Shown here piece by piece: positions 62,614-64,000 of a DNA stretch of 64,000 bases (the first letter of the stretch is position 1; each line of letters starts with the position of its first letter). The position numbers were made by a program, and so were the translations under genes. Below the pieces are notes generated by a model, which ran no database searches, was not told the origin of the DNA, and saw nothing but the letters and a program-made list of their open reading frames with translations. The stretch is from Lysobacter sp. (GTDB lineage: Bacteria > Pseudomonadota > Gammaproteobacteria > Xanthomonadales > Xanthomonadaceae): the NCBI GenBank assembly GCA_013141175.1, contig JABFRN010000001.1, positions 2,123,444 to 2,187,443 on the forward strand, written 5' to 3'.

Positions 62614-63564
62614 ATGATCATGGCACTCGGCTGGTGCGTACTGGCGTTGGTGATGCTGGCGCTGGGCGGCGATTCGGTGTTGAAGGGTGCCTCCGGGCTG
62701 TCGCGCCGCTTCGGCTGGTCGCCGTTCGTGACCGGGCTGTTGCTGGTCGCCTTCGGCACCTCGATTCCCGAGCTCGCGGTCAACGCGCGCGCGTTCGTCA
62801 CCGGCAGCCAGAGTCTCGCGCTCGGCAATGCCATCGGCAGCAATATCGTCAACTTCGGTCTCACCCTTGGTCTCGCCGCGATCGTCGCGCCGCTGGTGGT
62901 GCGCTGGCGTGCGCTGGCGCCGCTGCTGATCTGCCTGATCGCCGCCACCATCGCCCTGATCGCGCTCGGCTACGACGGCGTGCTGACCCGCGTCGAAGGC
63001 CTGATCTTCGTCGCCGCATTCTTCGTGGTGGTGACCATCGCGGTGATCCGCAGCCGGCGCGAAACGCCCGAACTGCAGGATGAGATTTCCGGCTATCTCA
63101 AGACCGGCGATGGCCTCGGCCTGAATCTGCTGCGTTTCGGCATCGGCGCCGTGCTGCTGTATTTCGGCGCGGCCTGGCTGGTGCAGCACGCGCCGATCGT
63201 CGGTACCGCCTGGGGCATGACCCCGCTGCTCACCGGCCTGATCGTCATTGCCATCGCCACCGCGCTGCCCGAGGCGGTCGCTGCGATGTCCGCCGCCCGT
63301 CGCGGGCAGGGCGACATGGTGGTCGGCCACGTCATCGGTTCCAGCCTGTTCAATCTGCTGATCGTGGTCGGCAGCATGGCCGCGCTGCGCGATCTGCCGA
63401 TTCCCGCTTCGTTCGTCGGCTTCGAATTGCCGGCGGCTTTGGCCGTCTCGCTGCTGCTGTATCCGATGCTGCGCCGCGATCTTCAGATCAGCCGTCCGGA
63501 AGGCTGGGTGCTGTTCGTCAGCTTCATCGCCTGGGTGGTGTTCGAGCTGATGCTGTCGCGCTGA
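62614..63564 (+). CDS. Sodium/calcium exchanger-family antiporter
   Basis: 316 residues, about ten membrane helices in two inverted halves. Alpha-1 motif [16 protein letters not shown] with [13 protein letters not shown], and alpha-2 motif [17 protein letters not shown] with [17 protein letters not shown]; a cytosolic loop ([20 protein letters not shown]) joins them. This is the YrbG branch of the CaCA family, exchanging Ca2+ for Na+ or H+. It precedes nhaA by eight bases, so the two may form a cation-homeostasis operon. Confidence 0.94.
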   Translation: MIMALGWCVLALVMLALGGDSVLKGASGLSRRFGWSPFVTGLLLVAFGTSIPELAVNARAFVTGSQSLALGNAIGSNIVNFGLTLGLAAIVAPLVVRWRALAPLLICLIAATIALIALGYDGVLTRVEGLIFVAAFFVVVTIAVIRSRRETPELQDEISGYLKTGDGLGLNLLRFGIGAVLLYFGAAWLVQHAPIVGTAWGMTPLLTGLIVIAIATALPEAVAAMSAARRGQGDMVVGHVIGSSLFNLLIVVGSMAALRDLPIPASFVGFELPAALAVSLLLYPMLRRDLQISRPEGWVLFVSFIAWVVFELMLSR

Positions 63565-63571
63565 AACGTCG

Positions 63572-64000
63572 ATGACCGACGCTCCGGGCGGCATCGTCCG
63601 TACATTGCCCAGCCGTGCGGTGCGCGGTCTGCAGGAATTCTTCCGGCTGGAAGCCGCAGGCGGCATTCTGCTGATCGCTGCCGCCGCGCTGGCGATGATC
63701 TGCGCCAATTCGCCGCTGTCGTCGCTGTACGACGGTTTCCGCGAGCTGCCGGTGCAGGTGCGCGTCGGCCAACTCGATCTCGCCAAGCCGCTGCTGCTGT
63801 GGATCAACGACGGGCTGATGGCGATCTTCTTCCTGCTGGTTGCGCTGGAGATCAAGCGCGAAGTGCGCAGCGGGCAGCTGTCGAGCCGCGCGCAGCTGCT
63901 GCAGCCGCTGCTGTGCGCGTTCGCGGGCGTGGCGGTGCCGGCGCTGATCTACAGTGCGATCAATCGTGGCGATGCGCAGGCGATGCAGGGCTGGGCGATT
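63572..64000 (+). CDS. nhaA: Na+/H+ antiporter NhaA (3' end outside window)
   Basis: The first 143 codons are present: [20 protein letters not shown], then [20 protein letters not shown] with [13 protein letters not shown] and [20 protein letters not shown] with [13 protein letters not shown]. These are the first three helices of NhaA, which exchanges two H+ for one Na+ at alkaline pH. The start is eight bases after the exchanger stop. Confidence 0.93.
   Translation, partial: MTDAPGGIVRTLPSRAVRGLQEFFRLEAAGGILLIAAAALAMICANSPLSSLYDGFRELPVQVRVGQLDLAKPLLLWINDGLMAIFFLLVALEIKREVRSGQLSSRAQLLQPLLCAFAGVAVPALIYSAINRGDAQAMQGWAI

Noticed and set aside
61101-62951. A 616-codon minus-strand frame over hmgA
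   Set aside because: It is antisense to hmgA, whose metal ligands and family length are complete.

Overview
The window is GC-rich DNA with the gene content of a gammaproteobacterium of the Xanthomonadaceae/Lysobacteraceae (Lysobacter- or Luteimonas-like). This is inferred from a putative effector with an XVIPCD-type tail, secreted S8 and S1 proteases with PKD and P domains, the homodimeric E1 gene aceE without a neighbouring aceF, a tryptophan dioxygenase with the Xanthomonas heme-ligand spacing, and many GTAGGAGCGGCG-type palindromes. No rRNA, tRNA or CRISPR array was seen.

Layout. 1-3255: an ankyrin lipoprotein (cut by the window edge) divergent from a lipase-like effector, probably an immunity/toxin pair for a contact-dependent type IV killing system. 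3285-3449: a 3' remnant of kptA. 3450-8197: two secreted serine proteases whose 3' parts and downstream DNA are a 988-bp direct repeat that looks perfect by eye. 8645-17129: rlmF, lipoproteins, two paralogous TPR/ankyrin envelope proteins around an M20 peptidase, and a small basic protein. 17353-22178: RcnB-like, PepSY, catalase-like, collagen-like and small secreted or membrane proteins. 22241-24480: a repeat-rich tract with a GIY-YIG gene, an intact RAYT transposase, a frameshifted RAYT copy and several palindromes. 24530-26401: a low-GC three-gene cassette (membrane-tethered dUTPase-fold protein, thymidylate-synthase homologue, small membrane protein), the best candidate for an undescribed system.

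26420-41350 is mostly housekeeping: aceE, a sulfotransferase coupled to maeB, dctA-like transporter, a QEGLA-motif metallopeptidase, rsgA, an aminotransferase/SGNH hydrolase/methyltransferase operon, a NodB deacetylase and a rhodanese. 41565-47024: a secreted protein and a branched-chain keto-acid dehydrogenase operon whose E2 gene carries two palindromes inside its linkers and which contains three small extra genes. 47237-55608: two giant secreted ExeM/NucH-type nucleases; the second has lost key catalytic residues. 55997-64000: kynA, a CbiM-like membrane protein, a POT peptide transporter, a MarR regulator divergent from hppD-hmgA (tyrosine to homogentisate breakdown), a Na/Ca exchanger and the start of nhaA.

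Themes: secretion and hydrolysis of external polymers, interbacterial antagonism, aromatic and branched-chain amino-acid catabolism, and heavy colonisation by palindromic repeats, some of which now form stop codons or protein linkers.
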